A stretch of DNA of 64,000 nt from Sphingopyxis sp. YF1 (GCF_022701295.1 NZ_CP033204.1:3562501-3626500); one strand, 5' to 3'; positions 51,367 to 60,907 are shown, counted from the stretch's first letter. The notes: generated by a model from the letters alone, not told the origin. A program made the numbers and translations.

Positions 51367-51800
51367 CCACCGCGCGCAAATTCTGGGAAGCACCGCTCGC
51401 CAGCCTCGACGCCGGCGAGTGGGAAGCGCTGTGCGACGGCTGCGGCAAATGCTGCCTGCACAAGATCGAGGACGAGGACACGGGACGCATCTACCCGACC
51501 AATGTCGCCTGCCGCCTGCTCGACCTCGGCACCGCGCGCTGCGGCGATTACAAGCATCGCCGCCGCCACGTTCCCGACTGCCTGACGCTCACCAAGGCGA
51601 GCGCGCCCGAAATCGAATGGCTGCCGCAAAGCTGCGCCTATCGCCTGCGCGCCGAAGGGCGGCCGCTGCCGGGCTGGCACTATCTGATCTCGGGGGACCG
51701 CGACGCGGTGCACCGCGCCGGCGAATCGATCGTCGGCTGGACGGTCGGCGAACAGGTTGCCGGCCCCCTGGAAAATCACCTTGTCGAACGCGTCGTCTGA
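51354..51800 (+). CDS. YcgN family cysteine cluster protein
   Basis: A 148-residue protein with a CxxCxxCC-type cysteine cluster (CDGCGKCCLHK near residue 27) and further cysteines in CGDYKHRRRHVPDC. The family (UPF0260) is conserved but of unknown function; a metal or iron-sulfur site is inferred. ATG 51354 overlaps the SCO coding end; GTG 51363 is an alternative. The next gene's start overlaps its end. Confidence 0.85.
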   Translation: MGEVTTARKFWEAPLASLDAGEWEALCDGCGKCCLHKIEDEDTGRIYPTNVACRLLDLGTARCGDYKHRRRHVPDCLTLTKASAPEIEWLPQSCAYRLRAEGRPLPGWHYLISGDRDAVHRAGESIVGWTVGEQVAGPLENHLVERVV

Positions 51801-52512
51801 CCTCGCCGCCGCCGAGGGACCGCAGATCTTCGTCGGCGACGATCCGTGGCCGGTGCGCATCGTCCGCCACGCCCGGTCGCGCCGCTACCGGCTCGTCTTC
51901 GACGCCGCGCGCGCCGAATTGCGGCTGACGCTGCCGCACCGCGGCAATGCGGCCAAGGCGCTGCGCTGGGCAAGCGAGCAGCAGGACTGGCTGGCGCAGC
52001 AGGTCGGCAAGGCCGTGCTCCCGGTGATGGTCGGCCCCGGCACGACCGTGCCGCTGTTCGGCATCGGCCGGCTGGTCGGGTGGGACCCGGCGCTGCCGCG
52101 CACGCTGCGCATCGAGGAGGACCGGCTGAGCCTCGGCGGCCCCGCCGAAAGCGTCGGGCGCCGCGTCGAGCGCTGGCTCAAGGCGCAGGCGCTCGACCTG
52201 ATGGAGCGCGAGAGCCGCGCGATCGCGGCGCGCGCCGGGCTGGTCGTCGGGCGCGTCGGCGTCGGCGATCCGCGCAGCCGCTGGGGCAGCTGCACCCACG
52301 GCGGCGATCTGCGCTACAGCTGGCGGCTGGTGATGGCGCCCGACCACGTCCGGCGCGCGACCGTCGCGCACGAGGTCGCGCACCTCAGGCATATGGACCA
52401 TGGCCGCGCCTTCCACGCGCTCGTCGACGAACTGCACGACGGCGACGTCGCCGCGGCGCGCGACTGGCTGCGTCGCGAAGGCCGTGGCCTGCATCGCTAC
52501 CGCTTCGGCTGA
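51781..52512 (+). CDS. YgjP-like (M48/SprT-type) metal-dependent hydrolase
   Basis: A 243-residue protein (from TTG 51781; a TTG at 51757 is the alternative, and no ATG suits) of the DUF45/YgjP family. The zinc motif is AHEVAHLRHMDHGRAFH, which is HExxH plus a downstream H. The signature SRWGSCTHGGDLRYSWRL precedes it. These proteins are likely metalloproteases; targets are unknown. It overlaps the YcgN gene by 20 bases, so translation is coupled. It is followed by a sulfatase-fold gene 81 bp downstream. Confidence 0.85.
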   Translation: MSNASSDLAAAEGPQIFVGDDPWPVRIVRHARSRRYRLVFDAARAELRLTLPHRGNAAKALRWASEQQDWLAQQVGKAVLPVMVGPGTTVPLFGIGRLVGWDPALPRTLRIEEDRLSLGGPAESVGRRVERWLKAQALDLMERESRAIAARAGLVVGRVGVGDPRSRWGSCTHGGDLRYSWRLVMAPDHVRRATVAHEVAHLRHMDHGRAFHALVDELHDGDVAAARDWLRREGRGLHRYRFG

Positions 52513-52593
52513 CGCGGCGCGCGCGAAACCAAATCGCAAGAGGTGGGCGCTATCGAGGCGCGCTCATGCAGGCGGCGGCGGTGAACGGGAACG

Positions 52594-54288
52594 ATGAGAG
52601 CGACTGAAGCGCGAACCCCGGTCAAGTCGGTCCTGCTGCTGCTCGGCCTTGCGTTCGATTATCCCGAGATCGGCGCGCGCGTCGCGGCGCTCGGCCCGTC
52701 GCCGCAGCTCCTGATCTACGCCGGCCTCTATGCCCTGCTCGCCGCCGCCCTGTGGTGCGCGGCTTTCGTGCGGTCGCCGCTGCTGCGATGGGGATGGGCG
52801 TCGATCCTCGCGCTCGCGGCGCTGCTGGTGGGCAGCTTCCAGGCCGCCACTGCCGACGCGATGAGCTATGACGCCTTCATCACCATGATCCATTCGGCGG
52901 GGTTCGCGGGCGACGCCATGGCGCAACATGGTCGCTCGATCGCGCGGGCGGCCGCGGGCGCGCTGCTGCTGTTCGTCGGCATCGGCCTGAAACCCGGGCC
53001 GCGGCGCCCCGTCCCGCGGGCCGCGACCCTCGCCGCGCCGCTTGCCGGTCTCGCCATCCTGTCGGCCATGCTGTTCGTGCGCGGCGGCGAAGGCGCGCGC
53101 GGGCTGCCCGTCGCCTGGACCGGAACCGCCTATGCCGCGCTCTATTCGATCGAGGCGGCCGCGCTGCCCGCGCTGTCGCGCCAGCCGGTCCGCCTCGATC
53201 CGGGCCGCCCGGCCGACGACGGCGACATCGTGCTGATCGTCGATGAAAGCATCGCGGGCCGCTATCTCGACATCAACGACCCCGCCGGGGTGCGATCGGG
53301 CCTCGCCGCGCCGCCGCCGGGGGTTGCGGTCGGCAATTTCGGGATCGCCGCATCGATCACCCACTGCAGCTATGGCAGCAATCTGACGCTGCGTTACGGC
53401 GGCACGCGCGACGCCTATCAACAGGTCAATGCGGTGATGCCGTCGATCTTCGCCTATGCCAGACAGGCGGGATACAGCACGACCTATATCGATGCGCAGC
53501 GCGTCGGCGGCGAATATCAGAACGGGATGGACGACGCCGAACGGCGCGATATCGACCATTTCGTCCAGTTCGGCGACACCCCCGTCGTCGAGCGCGACAT
53601 GGCCGCCGCCGATGCGCTGATCGCGCTGCTCGGCAACGCGCGCCGCGATTTCATCCTGATCAACAAGATGGGAGCGCATTTTCCGGTCGCCGGCAAATAT
53701 CCCGCCGACGCGCAAATCTATGCACCGGCACTGCCGCGCGACGAAACCGCGCTCGTGACCGAAATGCGATTGCCCGAAAATCTCTACAGCGGCGCCGAAC
53801 GCTGGCGCCTCTATCGCAACGCCTATCGCAACACCGTGGCGTGGACCGTCGGCGGCTTCTTCGACCGCCTGTTCGCCCGCGCGCGGCTCGACGGGGCGCT
53901 GATCGTCTACACCGCCGACCACGGCCAAAATTTGCACGAGCGCGGCGATCGCGGAACGACGACCCATTGCAGCTCGTCACCCGCCGCCGAGGAGGGCGCC
54001 GTACCGCTGGTCGTCATCGGCGGGTCAGGCCGCTGGACGGCCGCGGCGAAACGGGGCTTCGACGCATCGAGCCACTACCGCATCTTTCCGACCCTGCTCG
54101 CGGCGATGGGCTATGATCCGCGCGCGGTCCGGGCGCGCTATGGCGAGGGGCTCGATTCGCCGCACCCCGACCCGGCGACCTTCAACGCGCTGTTCAACGC
54201 ACGGCTCGGACGCCAGCCGCAATGGGTCCCGGTGCGCCGCGCATTGGTGGCGCGTCCCCCGCGCGGCGATTACGCCGCCGCCCCCTGA
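52594..54288 (+). CDS. Sulfatase-fold membrane enzyme (phosphoethanolamine-transferase-like)
   Basis: A 564-residue protein. Four to five hydrophobic helices (residues about 8-175) are followed by an alkaline-phosphatase/sulfatase-fold domain. DGDIVLIVDES is the metal-binding start, GIAASITHCSYGSNLTLRYG holds the probable nucleophile, and YTADHGQNLHERGDRG plus THCSSS carry the second metal ligands. The arrangement fits EptA/OpgE-type transferases that decorate lipid A or glucans, though the first membrane part is shorter than usual. The last 19 bases overlap the end of the PBP1A gene on the other strand. Confidence 0.82.
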   Translation: MRATEARTPVKSVLLLLGLAFDYPEIGARVAALGPSPQLLIYAGLYALLAAALWCAAFVRSPLLRWGWASILALAALLVGSFQAATADAMSYDAFITMIHSAGFAGDAMAQHGRSIARAAAGALLLFVGIGLKPGPRRPVPRAATLAAPLAGLAILSAMLFVRGGEGARGLPVAWTGTAYAALYSIEAAALPALSRQPVRLDPGRPADDGDIVLIVDESIAGRYLDINDPAGVRSGLAAPPPGVAVGNFGIAASITHCSYGSNLTLRYGGTRDAYQQVNAVMPSIFAYARQAGYSTTYIDAQRVGGEYQNGMDDAERRDIDHFVQFGDTPVVERDMAAADALIALLGNARRDFILINKMGAHFPVAGKYPADAQIYAPALPRDETALVTEMRLPENLYSGAERWRLYRNAYRNTVAWTVGGFFDRLFARARLDGALIVYTADHGQNLHERGDRGTTTHCSSSPAAEEGAVPLVVIGGSGRWTAAAKRGFDASSHYRIFPTLLAAMGYDPRAVRARYGEGLDSPHPDPATFNALFNARLGRQPQWVPVRRALVARPPRGDYAAAP

Positions 54289-56471
54289 TTCGCTTCGCCC
54301 GTGCCGTCACGCGGCGGCACCATCTTCGGCGGCGCGACCTTGACCGCCGGCGGATTGCGCGGCGCCGGGGCCGGCGCCTTGGCTGCGCCATTGGCATCGG
54401 ACGAGCGCCGCCCGGTCTGCTCGTCGAGCCAGCGCTGGTCGAGCACGGGGGGCTCGACCGTCTCGGGCGCGGGATCGCCCTCGACCGGCGGACGGCTGTC
54501 ATAGGGCAGCTCGATCGGCATGCCATTCTCGTCGACCATCCCGCCTTCGCCGGGCTCGCCGAGATAGGCGTCCTCTTCGTCCTCGAGCTGCCAGTCGGGC
54601 AGCTTTACGTCGGTGTCGAACTGCTCGACCGGGCGCCGCGCCACCGCGACGCGCATGAAGTCGGCAAAGGCCTTGGCCGGGGCGCGCCCCCCCTGCAATC
54701 CGCCGACCGCCTTGGCATCGTCGCGCCCCATCCACACGCCGGTGGTCAGCCCGCTCGAAAAGCCGAGGAACCATCCATCCTTGTTGCTCGACGTCGTTCC
54801 CGTCTTGCCCGCGACCGGCCGGCCGATCTGCGCGGCGCGCCCGGTGCCCGTGGCGACCGCGCTCTGCATCAGGTCGGTGATCCCCGCGGCGACCCAATTG
54901 TCGACCAGCACGGTGCCGCGCTCGGCGGGACGCTGGTAGAGCAGGCGCCCGTCGGCGGTGGTCACCTTGGTGATGCCATAGGGCACCGCCGACACGCCCT
55001 TGCGCGCGATCGCGGCAAAGGCGGCGGTCATGTCGATCACGCGGACGTCGGAGGTGCCGAGCACCATCGACGGCTGGGTGTTGATCGGGGTGGTGATGCC
55101 GAAACGCCGCGCCATATTGGCAACGGTCGAATAGCCGACCTCGTCGCCCAGCTTGGCCGCGACGGTGTTCACCGAATAGGCAAAGGCGCTGCGCAGGTCC
55201 ATCGCGCCCGAAAAACGCCCCGACGAGTTGCGCGGGCTCCAGCCGCGGATCGTCACCGGCTCGTCGACCACCTCGTCGTTGACCTTATAGCCCGCCTCGA
55301 GCGCAGCCATATAGACGAAGACCTTCCACGCCGATCCGGGCTGGCGCACCGCCTGCGTCGCGCGGTTGTAGTTCGACGCGACATAATCGGTGCCGCCGAC
55401 CATCGCGCGCACCGCGCCGTCGCGGTCGATCGACACCAACGCGCCCTGCGCCCCGCCGGGCACATTGGCCTGGATCGCCGCGGTCGCGGCGCGCTGCATA
55501 TTGAGGTCGATGGTGGTGTAGACGTCGATCGCCTCGCTGCCCTCGTCGATGAGCATGTCGAGCTGCGGCAGCGCCCAGTCGCTGAAATAGCGCGCGCTGT
55601 TCTGCCCGGTCTCCTGCGCCAGCTGGACGTCGGCAGGCTTGGCCCCGTCGGCCTGCGACTGGGTGATCACCCCCGCGTCGACCATCACCGAAAGCACCAC
55701 CCCGGCGCGGCCGAGCGCGGCCTGCGCGTCGGCGGTCGGCGAATAGCGCGACGGCGCCTTGACCAGTCCCGCGACCACCGCCGCCTCGGACAGCGACATC
55801 TGCGTCGCGCTGTGGCCGAAGAAACGCCGTGACGCAGCATCGATGCCATAGCTGCCGCCGCCGAAATAGACCTTGTTGAGATAGAGTTCGAGGATCTCGT
55901 CCTTCGAAAACTTCCATTCGAGCGCCAGCGCGAGCACCATCTCGCGCGCCTTGCGGCGGAAATCATAGCTGTTCGACAGGAAGATGTTGCGCGCGAGCTG
56001 CTGCGTGATCGTCGAGGCGCCCTGCATGCGACGCCCGCTGCCGCGGTTCTGCAGCGCGACCACCGCCGCGCGGCTCATCCCGACCGGGTCGAGCCCGGGG
56101 TGATAGCGAAAGCGCCGGTCTTCGACCGCCACCATCGCATCCTGCATCACCTGCGGCGTTTCGCTGAGCGTCAGCCAGCGTCCGTAATTGGGGCCGAGCG
56201 ACAGGAACACCGTACCGTCGGCGGCATGGACGCGAATCGTCTGCCCGGCGGGTGATTTCTTGAGTTCCTCGAAGCTCGGAATGCGCTGCACGGCGATGCC
56301 GACCGCGACCGCCAGCGCAACCACGCCGACGAGCGCGAGCCCGAGGCCCCAGCGCCACGCACGGCGCAGCCACACGCGCCAGCGCGGCGGCTCGCCGCCC
56401 GATGGTGCGCGCTTGCCGTTACCCGACGACGATGATTTACCCGAACTTGCCTGCTGTCTTTCGCGGCGCAA
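54270..56471 (-). CDS. Penicillin-binding protein 1A (bifunctional)
   Basis: A 733-residue class A PBP. The cytoplasmic tail is Ser/Lys-rich, the membrane helix is at about residues 42-62, and the glycosyltransferase domain has AVEDRRFRYHPGLDP, GASTITQQLARNIFL and LYLNKVYFGGGSYGI. The transpeptidase domain has the active serine in QPGSAWKVFVYM, then SVNTVAAKLGDEV and the KTGTTSSNKDGWF box. The C-terminal tail (~110 residues) is acidic then Pro-rich. It polymerises and cross-links peptidoglycan. Its stop overlaps the end of the sulfatase gene by 19 bases. Confidence 0.94.
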   Translation of the reverse strand: MRRERQQASSGKSSSSGNGKRAPSGGEPPRWRVWLRRAWRWGLGLALVGVVALAVAVGIAVQRIPSFEELKKSPAGQTIRVHAADGTVFLSLGPNYGRWLTLSETPQVMQDAMVAVEDRRFRYHPGLDPVGMSRAAVVALQNRGSGRRMQGASTITQQLARNIFLSNSYDFRRKAREMVLALALEWKFSKDEILELYLNKVYFGGGSYGIDAASRRFFGHSATQMSLSEAAVVAGLVKAPSRYSPTADAQAALGRAGVVLSVMVDAGVITQSQADGAKPADVQLAQETGQNSARYFSDWALPQLDMLIDEGSEAIDVYTTIDLNMQRAATAAIQANVPGGAQGALVSIDRDGAVRAMVGGTDYVASNYNRATQAVRQPGSAWKVFVYMAALEAGYKVNDEVVDEPVTIRGWSPRNSSGRFSGAMDLRSAFAYSVNTVAAKLGDEVGYSTVANMARRFGITTPINTQPSMVLGTSDVRVIDMTAAFAAIARKGVSAVPYGITKVTTADGRLLYQRPAERGTVLVDNWVAAGITDLMQSAVATGTGRAAQIGRPVAGKTGTTSSNKDGWFLGFSSGLTTGVWMGRDDAKAVGGLQGGRAPAKAFADFMRVAVARRPVEQFDTDVKLPDWQLEDEEDAYLGEPGEGGMVDENGMPIELPYDSRPPVEGDPAPETVEPPVLDQRWLDEQTGRRSSDANGAAKAPAPAPRNPPAVKVAPPKMVPPRDGTGEANQGAAA

Positions 56472-56527
56472 AGCCGATTCCCTTCCCTCGCTGCGCCCCT
56501 GTACGCGTCAGCCCCGAGGACTGGTGG

Positions 56528-56935
56528 TCAGCCCTCGCCGGTCTGCGCGTCATCCGGCCCGCGACCGGCGAAGTCAAGCGCCGCGCTGTTGATGCAGTAA
56601 CGCAGCCCCGTCGGCCCGGGGCCGTCGGGAAAGACATGGCCGAGATGGCCTTCGCATTTCGCGCAGCGCACCTCGGTGCGGACCATGCCGTGGCTCGCGT
56701 CGCGGTGCTCGGTCACCGCGCTGTCGGCGGCGGGCGCGGTATAGCTCGGCCAGCCCGAGCCGCTGTCATATTTGGTGCGGCTGTCGAACAGCGGTTCGCC
56801 GCAGCCGGCGCAGCGATAGACGCCGTCGCCCTTGTGATCGGTATATTTGCCGGTGAAGGCGCGCTCGGTGCCGCCCTCGCGCAGCACATGGTGCGCCATC
56901 GGGTCGAGCGGCCGGTCGGGCTGTGAGTCGGTCAT
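56528..56935 (-). CDS. msrB: Peptide-methionine (R)-S-oxide reductase
   Basis: A 135-residue MsrB. Two CxxC zinc pairs (CAGC and CAKC), the sequence [25 protein letters not shown] and the catalytic cysteine in [11 protein letters not shown]. It reduces methionine-R-sulfoxide in proteins. ATG 56935. It lies upstream of the PBP1A gene on the same strand, with 56 bp between. Confidence 0.95.
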   Translation of the reverse strand: MTDSQPDRPLDPMAHHVLREGGTERAFTGKYTDHKGDGVYRCAGCGEPLFDSRTKYDSGSGWPSYTAPAADSAVTEHRDASHGMVRTEVRCAKCEGHLGHVFPDGPGPTGLRYCINSAALDFAGRGPDDAQTGEG

Positions 56936-57060
56936 GCTGGGGAAGCTCCTTCCTGCGCGCCGATGGGCGGCGGCGCCTGTTGCGCCTGATATCGGCGCCG
57001 AAGCCGGGCTCCGCAAGGGGAAGCCGCCCGAACCCGCGGCGAGAAGGAGGGCGAACGGAT

Positions 57061-58158
57061 TCAGCCGCCCGGCAACCGCGTCGCGCGTGTCATTCCGCGG
57101 ACGAGCGGCGGGGCGAGCGCCGCCGCACGAACCATCAGGGGTCCGCCCCGCCGGCTCTCCCCCACGCGCCACACGATGTTCGCGAGCGCGAAGGGGCGCA
57201 CCATGCGCGCCGCCAGCGCCCGCTGGAACGCGGGTGCCGCGTCGGCTGCACCGCGGCGCCACGCCGCCACCGCGGCTTCGGCGCTCGCGAGCGCGATGCC
57301 CATCCCTTCGCCCGCCAGACTCGGGATCACCCCCGCCTGATCGCCGAGTCGGAACAAGCCCGGCGTCGTGATGCCGCTCCGCCATCCATAGGGTACATGC
57401 CCGATCGCATCGATCGCGACCGTCCAGTCGGCCCGGGCCAGCCGTTCGCCCAGATGCGGGTTCGTGTCGCCGAGCCGGCGCAGCAATGCCTCGGGCGACG
57501 CGCCCAGCTGCGACTTGTGGACCGCGAGACACAGGTTCGCGCTGCCATCCTCCTGTCGCACCAGCCCCGCATAGCCGCGATCGAACAGGTGCAGCTCGAC
57601 CGCATCCTCGACCAGCCGGTCGAGCGCCGGGTGCGGCGGCAGCCGCAGCCGCAGCCCCATCACCGGGTCGGCGCGCTGCCACGTCGCGGGCTCGCGCGCG
57701 AAACCCCGAAAGCCATGTTTGCCGGCGGCGAGGAAGGTCGACGGCGCGCGCAGCGCCGCGCCGTCACGCGTCCGCACCGCGCCGTCCTCGATCGCGGTCG
57801 CGACGATACCGCGTTCGAGCCCCGCGCCCGCCGCGACCGCCGCCGCCTGCAACGCCGAGTCGAGCCGCCGCCGCGACACGCCCATCGCGGCGGCGGGCAG
57901 CGGGGTTTCGCTCTGCGCCTCGCCGGCGAACAGCCGCACACGGCGCACCACCTGTCCGCCGAGCATGTCGGCCCCGATCCCAAGCGCCGCCAGCCGCGCC
58001 AGCGTCGGCCAGCTCAGGAAACCGCCGCACAGCGCGTCGCCCGTGTCGCGCGACCGTTCGAGCAGCAGAACACGCGCGCCGCCCCGCGCCAGCCCGATCG
58101 CCGCCGCCGCTCCGGCAGGCCCGGCACCGACCACGATCGCGTCGGGGGCGCCCGTCAC
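57061..58158 (-). CDS. FAD-dependent oxidoreductase of the type III PKS operon
   Basis: A 365-residue flavoprotein of the geranylgeranyl-reductase/PHBH-like group. The Rossmann motif [19 protein letters not shown] (residues about 8-26), [11 protein letters not shown], and the second FAD motif [17 protein letters not shown] (about 280-297) are clear. It is the last gene of the operon starting with a type III PKS and a methyltransferase. By analogy with srsC of Streptomyces it could hydroxylate a phenolic lipid ring; reduction of a prenyl group is the other option. Confidence 0.85.
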   Translation of the reverse strand: MTGAPDAIVVGAGPAGAAAAIGLARGGARVLLLERSRDTGDALCGGFLSWPTLARLAALGIGADMLGGQVVRRVRLFAGEAQSETPLPAAAMGVSRRRLDSALQAAAVAAGAGLERGIVATAIEDGAVRTRDGAALRAPSTFLAAGKHGFRGFAREPATWQRADPVMGLRLRLPPHPALDRLVEDAVELHLFDRGYAGLVRQEDGSANLCLAVHKSQLGASPEALLRRLGDTNPHLGERLARADWTVAIDAIGHVPYGWRSGITTPGLFRLGDQAGVIPSLAGEGMGIALASAEAAVAAWRRGAADAAPAFQRALAARMVRPFALANIVWRVGESRRGGPLMVRAAALAPPLVRGMTRATRLPGG

Positions 58159-58162
58159 CGGA

Positions 58163-58870
58163 TCACCGCACGCGCTCGACGCACAACCGGTAGGGAAAGC
58201 TGCGAAAGATGCGCGCCGGGACGCCGGGCAGCGCCTCGGCGAGCAGCGCGGCCCATTCGCCGCGCCGGAAACTGCGTCCGACCGACAGCTGCCCGTCGCG
58301 CCGCACGATCGGATCGACCCGCGCGAGCGCCGCGAGCAGCGGGAACCCCATGAAGGGCAATCGCCGCCGATGCAGGTCGTTGACCAGCCAGCCCAGCGCC
58401 GCCTCGCTTTCCATGAAAGCCAGAAAATCGCGGCGCTGGCCGGGCGTCATATGATGCGCGACAAGGCTCGACACGATGATGTCCCAGCCGTCGCCCGCCA
58501 GATCGCGATAATCACCGGTGACCAGCCGCGCCCGCGCGCCCAGACGCGCCGCGGCGACCGGCGCGCTCTTGGGGTTGAGATCGACTCCCACCAGGTCGAG
58601 CGCAACGCCGCGCCTGTCGCCCCAGCGCGCGATCCGCGCGAGCATGTCCCCCGCGCCGAAACCGACGTCGAGGATTCGCCATGGCCGGTCGCCCGTTCCG
58701 CGCCCCCGCACCCGGTCGAGGAACGCCAAGGTCGGCCGCGCCGCGAGCGTCAGCGCGTTGATCCGCGACAGGTCGCCCAGCACTGCCGCATAGCGCACGG
58801 GCGCGAGGTCGGCGGCGTCCATCTCTTCCTCGGCCTCGATCGGCGCAGCGAGGCTGGCAAAGGGGGTCAT
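58163..58870 (-). CDS. SAM-dependent methyltransferase of the type III PKS operon
   Basis: A 235-residue class I methyltransferase with motif I WRILDVGFGAGDML, the acidic residue in LVGVDLNPKSA, and motif IV-like DGWDIIVSSLVAHHM. Its ATG overlaps the PKS stop by four bases (ATGA), so it is translationally coupled to the PKS. It probably methylates the phenol or pyrone made by the PKS; this is inferred from the operon. Confidence 0.85.
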   Translation of the reverse strand: MTPFASLAAPIEAEEEMDAADLAPVRYAAVLGDLSRINALTLAARPTLAFLDRVRGRGTGDRPWRILDVGFGAGDMLARIARWGDRRGVALDLVGVDLNPKSAPVAAARLGARARLVTGDYRDLAGDGWDIIVSSLVAHHMTPGQRRDFLAFMESEAALGWLVNDLHRRRLPFMGFPLLAALARVDPIVRRDGQLSVGRSFRRGEWAALLAEALPGVPARIFRSFPYRLCVERVR

Positions 58871-59937
58871 GGAGCGGTGAAGCGGATCGCCTCGGCGGCG
58901 AGGCCGGGGCCAAAGGCGATCGCGACTCCCTCGCCCTGCGCGCCGCGCGCCATCATCCGCGCGAGCACGAACAGGATCGTCGCCGACGACATGTTGCCGC
59001 ACGCAGCGAGCACCGCGCGGCTGTCCGCGAGCGCGTCGGCGCGCACCCCGAGCGCCGCCTCGACCGCGTCGAGCACCGAGCGGCCGCCGGCGTGCACCGC
59101 GAGCAGCGGCGGCGGCCCGCCGTCGCCGAACAGCGTGCGCTGGACCGCCGCATCGGACAGCGCCGCGCGCAGCCGCCCGGGCACCTCGCCCGACAGCTGC
59201 ATCGCGAACCCCCTGTCGCCGATGTCCCAGCGGATCAGGTCCGCGCTGTCGTCGAGCGCGAGGCTGCGCCCTTCGCCAAGGGATATCCCGCCGGGTGCCG
59301 CCGACACGATGCCCGCCGCGGCGCCGTCGCTGAACTGGAGCATCGCGAGCAGCGGCTCGGGCGTGTCGGCGAGGCTGAGGTGCAGCGTCGACAGCTCGAC
59401 GCTCACCACCAGCACCACCGCTTCGGGGTCCGACCGCACGATATGGCGCGCATTGCGCAGCGCGGTAACCCCGGCGTAACAGCCCATGAAGCCGATCAGC
59501 ACGCGCTCGACCGTCGGCGCCAGCCCCAGCCGGCGCGCGATGATCTGGTCGATCCCCGGCGCGACGAAGCCGGTGCAGCTCGCGACCACCAGATGCGTCA
59601 CCCGCGCCAGCGCGAAGGCATCGCCGAGCCTTGCGATCGCGGCGAGCGCGAGGTCGGGCGCATGATCGGCATAGGCGGCCATCCGCGCCGAGGTCGGCGG
59701 CAGACCGGGGACGTCATAGAATCCGCCCGGCGCGACCGGCGATCCGCCCGCGGGCGTCGGCGGCAGCACCGACCAGCGGTGCGCGATCCCCGACCGTCCC
59801 GCCATGCGCGCGAACAGCGCGCGCATCCGGTCGTCGGCAATCCGCGGCGTCGCCCATTCGATGAACGCCTGGTGGATATCGTGACCCGGCGTCGCGGTGG
59901 CGAGGGCGTTGAGCCGGGCGGACGGCGTGCTGGTCAT
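58867..59937 (-). CDS. Type III polyketide synthase
   Basis: A 356-residue chalcone-synthase-like enzyme. The catalytic triad is C153 (GFMGCYAG), H282 (AVHAGGRSVLDAVE) and N315 (AACGNMSSAT). It condenses a fatty or other acyl-CoA with malonyl-CoA units to give alkylpyrones or alkylresorcinols. It is the first gene of a PKS-methyltransferase-flavoprotein operon, the same gene content as the srsABC phenolic-lipid operon of Streptomyces griseus. The CoA starter and product cannot be read from the sequence. Confidence 0.92.
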   Translation of the reverse strand: MTSTPSARLNALATATPGHDIHQAFIEWATPRIADDRMRALFARMAGRSGIAHRWSVLPPTPAGGSPVAPGGFYDVPGLPPTSARMAAYADHAPDLALAAIARLGDAFALARVTHLVVASCTGFVAPGIDQIIARRLGLAPTVERVLIGFMGCYAGVTALRNARHIVRSDPEAVVLVVSVELSTLHLSLADTPEPLLAMLQFSDGAAAGIVSAAPGGISLGEGRSLALDDSADLIRWDIGDRGFAMQLSGEVPGRLRAALSDAAVQRTLFGDGGPPPLLAVHAGGRSVLDAVEAALGVRADALADSRAVLAACGNMSSATILFVLARMMARGAQGEGVAIAFGPGLAAEAIRFTAP

Positions 59938-60032
59938 GCGGCGGGTGTGACCGAAAAGCGGGGGACTGGCCAGCGGATAAGCGCCTCGCCAGCTTTACCG
60001 CGGCTTAACCATGAAGCGCCTATCAAAAGCGG

Positions 60033-60548
60033 GTGAAACTGCGCGCCTGCCTCACCCTCGGCTTCCTGTTCGCCGCCCCCGCGAGCGCGGCGGCACAATG
60101 CCTGCTCTGCGGCAATGCCGACCCGGCGGCCCGCAGCGCGAGTCGCCCCGCCGAAGCGCCGCTGCGCGTCGAAGTCGACACCCAGCTCGATTTCAGCCGC
60201 GTCGCGGTCGGCGCAGCGGGCGGCACGGTCGACCTCGACCCGCTCTCGGGCGCGCGGCGGCTGAGCGGCGACGTCATCGACCTCGGCGGTTTCGCGGTCA
60301 CCGGCACCGTTACGGTGCGCGGCGAACCCGGCGCCGCGGTGCGCGTCCTGCTGCCGGCGGCGGTCGATCTCGAGGGGGGGTACGGCCGCAGCGCGCGCGT
60401 CACCGGCCTCGTCACCGACCTCTCCGCCGCGCCGCGGCTGGGTCCCGACGGCCGGCTGCAATTCCGCTTCGGCGGCCGCCTCCGGATCGCCGGGCTCGAC
60501 GACGGCGACTATCGCGGCCGGATTCCGGTGACGGTCGAATATCAATAA
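60033..60548 (+). CDS. DUF4402 family exported protein
   Basis: A 171-residue secreted protein with a signal peptide (cleavage near ASAAAQ) and a short Cys-x2-Cys at the mature N-terminus (CLLCGN). The rest is a predicted beta-rich DUF4402 domain: TVDLDPLSGARRLSGDVIDL and FAVTGTVTVRGEPGAA. DUF4402 proteins resemble pilin-like or fimbrial beta-sandwich proteins; function unknown. GTG 60033 is the likely start. It is divergent from the type III PKS gene. Confidence 0.8.
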   Translation: MKLRACLTLGFLFAAPASAAAQCLLCGNADPAARSASRPAEAPLRVEVDTQLDFSRVAVGAAGGTVDLDPLSGARRLSGDVIDLGGFAVTGTVTVRGEPGAAVRVLLPAAVDLEGGYGRSARVTGLVTDLSAAPRLGPDGRLQFRFGGRLRIAGLDDGDYRGRIPVTVEYQ

Positions 60549-60581
60549 AGCGTCGGCGCCGGCGGGCGCGGCACGCAAAGA

Positions 60582-60616
60582 CCCTCCCGCCGGGGTCGCA
60601 ACGGCGGGAGGGTCCT
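60582..60616. other. Perfect 13-bp hairpin after the DUF4402 gene
   Basis: Arms GACCCTCCCGCCG (60582-60594) and CGGCGGGAGGGTC (60604-60616) enclose nine bases. No U tract follows on either strand. It sits between the DUF4402 gene and the convergent small secreted-peptide gene and may act as a shared terminator or mRNA end. Confidence 0.45.
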
Positions 60617-60662
60617 GCAGGACCGGCCGCAAGGCCGGCACCGGAAGCGCGCGCGGATCGCG

Positions 60663-60857
60663 TCAGCGATTGCCCGAATCGCGCGGCACCTGCGGCGCGG
60701 GGAGCAGGATGCCGATCAGATAGGCAACCGGATTGGTGCGCAGCACCGGCGCGGCGGGTGCGGGCTGCGCCGACTGCGCCATCGCGGGAACCGCGGGCAG
60801 CGCCACGGCGAGCGCGAGGAGGGGAGCGAGGAGGGAACGCTTCGTCATCGGGGTCAT
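60663..60857 (-). CDS. Small secreted peptide, paralogue 2
   Basis: A 64-residue exported peptide. A signal sequence (LLAPLLALAVALPAVPAMA) is followed by a 37-residue mature part starting QSAQPAPAAPV and containing NPVAYLIGILLPA. It matches the neighbouring gene at 60908 in signal sequence, QSAQPA start and (V/I)(A/N)YLIG(I/L)LLPA core. Start at 60857 or 60848; AGGA lies just ahead of 60857. No cysteine. Function unknown. Confidence 0.7.
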   Translation of the reverse strand: MTPMTKRSLLAPLLALAVALPAVPAMAQSAQPAPAAPVLRTNPVAYLIGILLPAPQVPRDSGNR

Positions 60858-60907
60858 CTTTCCTGAAAGGCCGTGCGGGCCGGCGGGCAAGCCGGCCCGG
60901 CGGCGGG

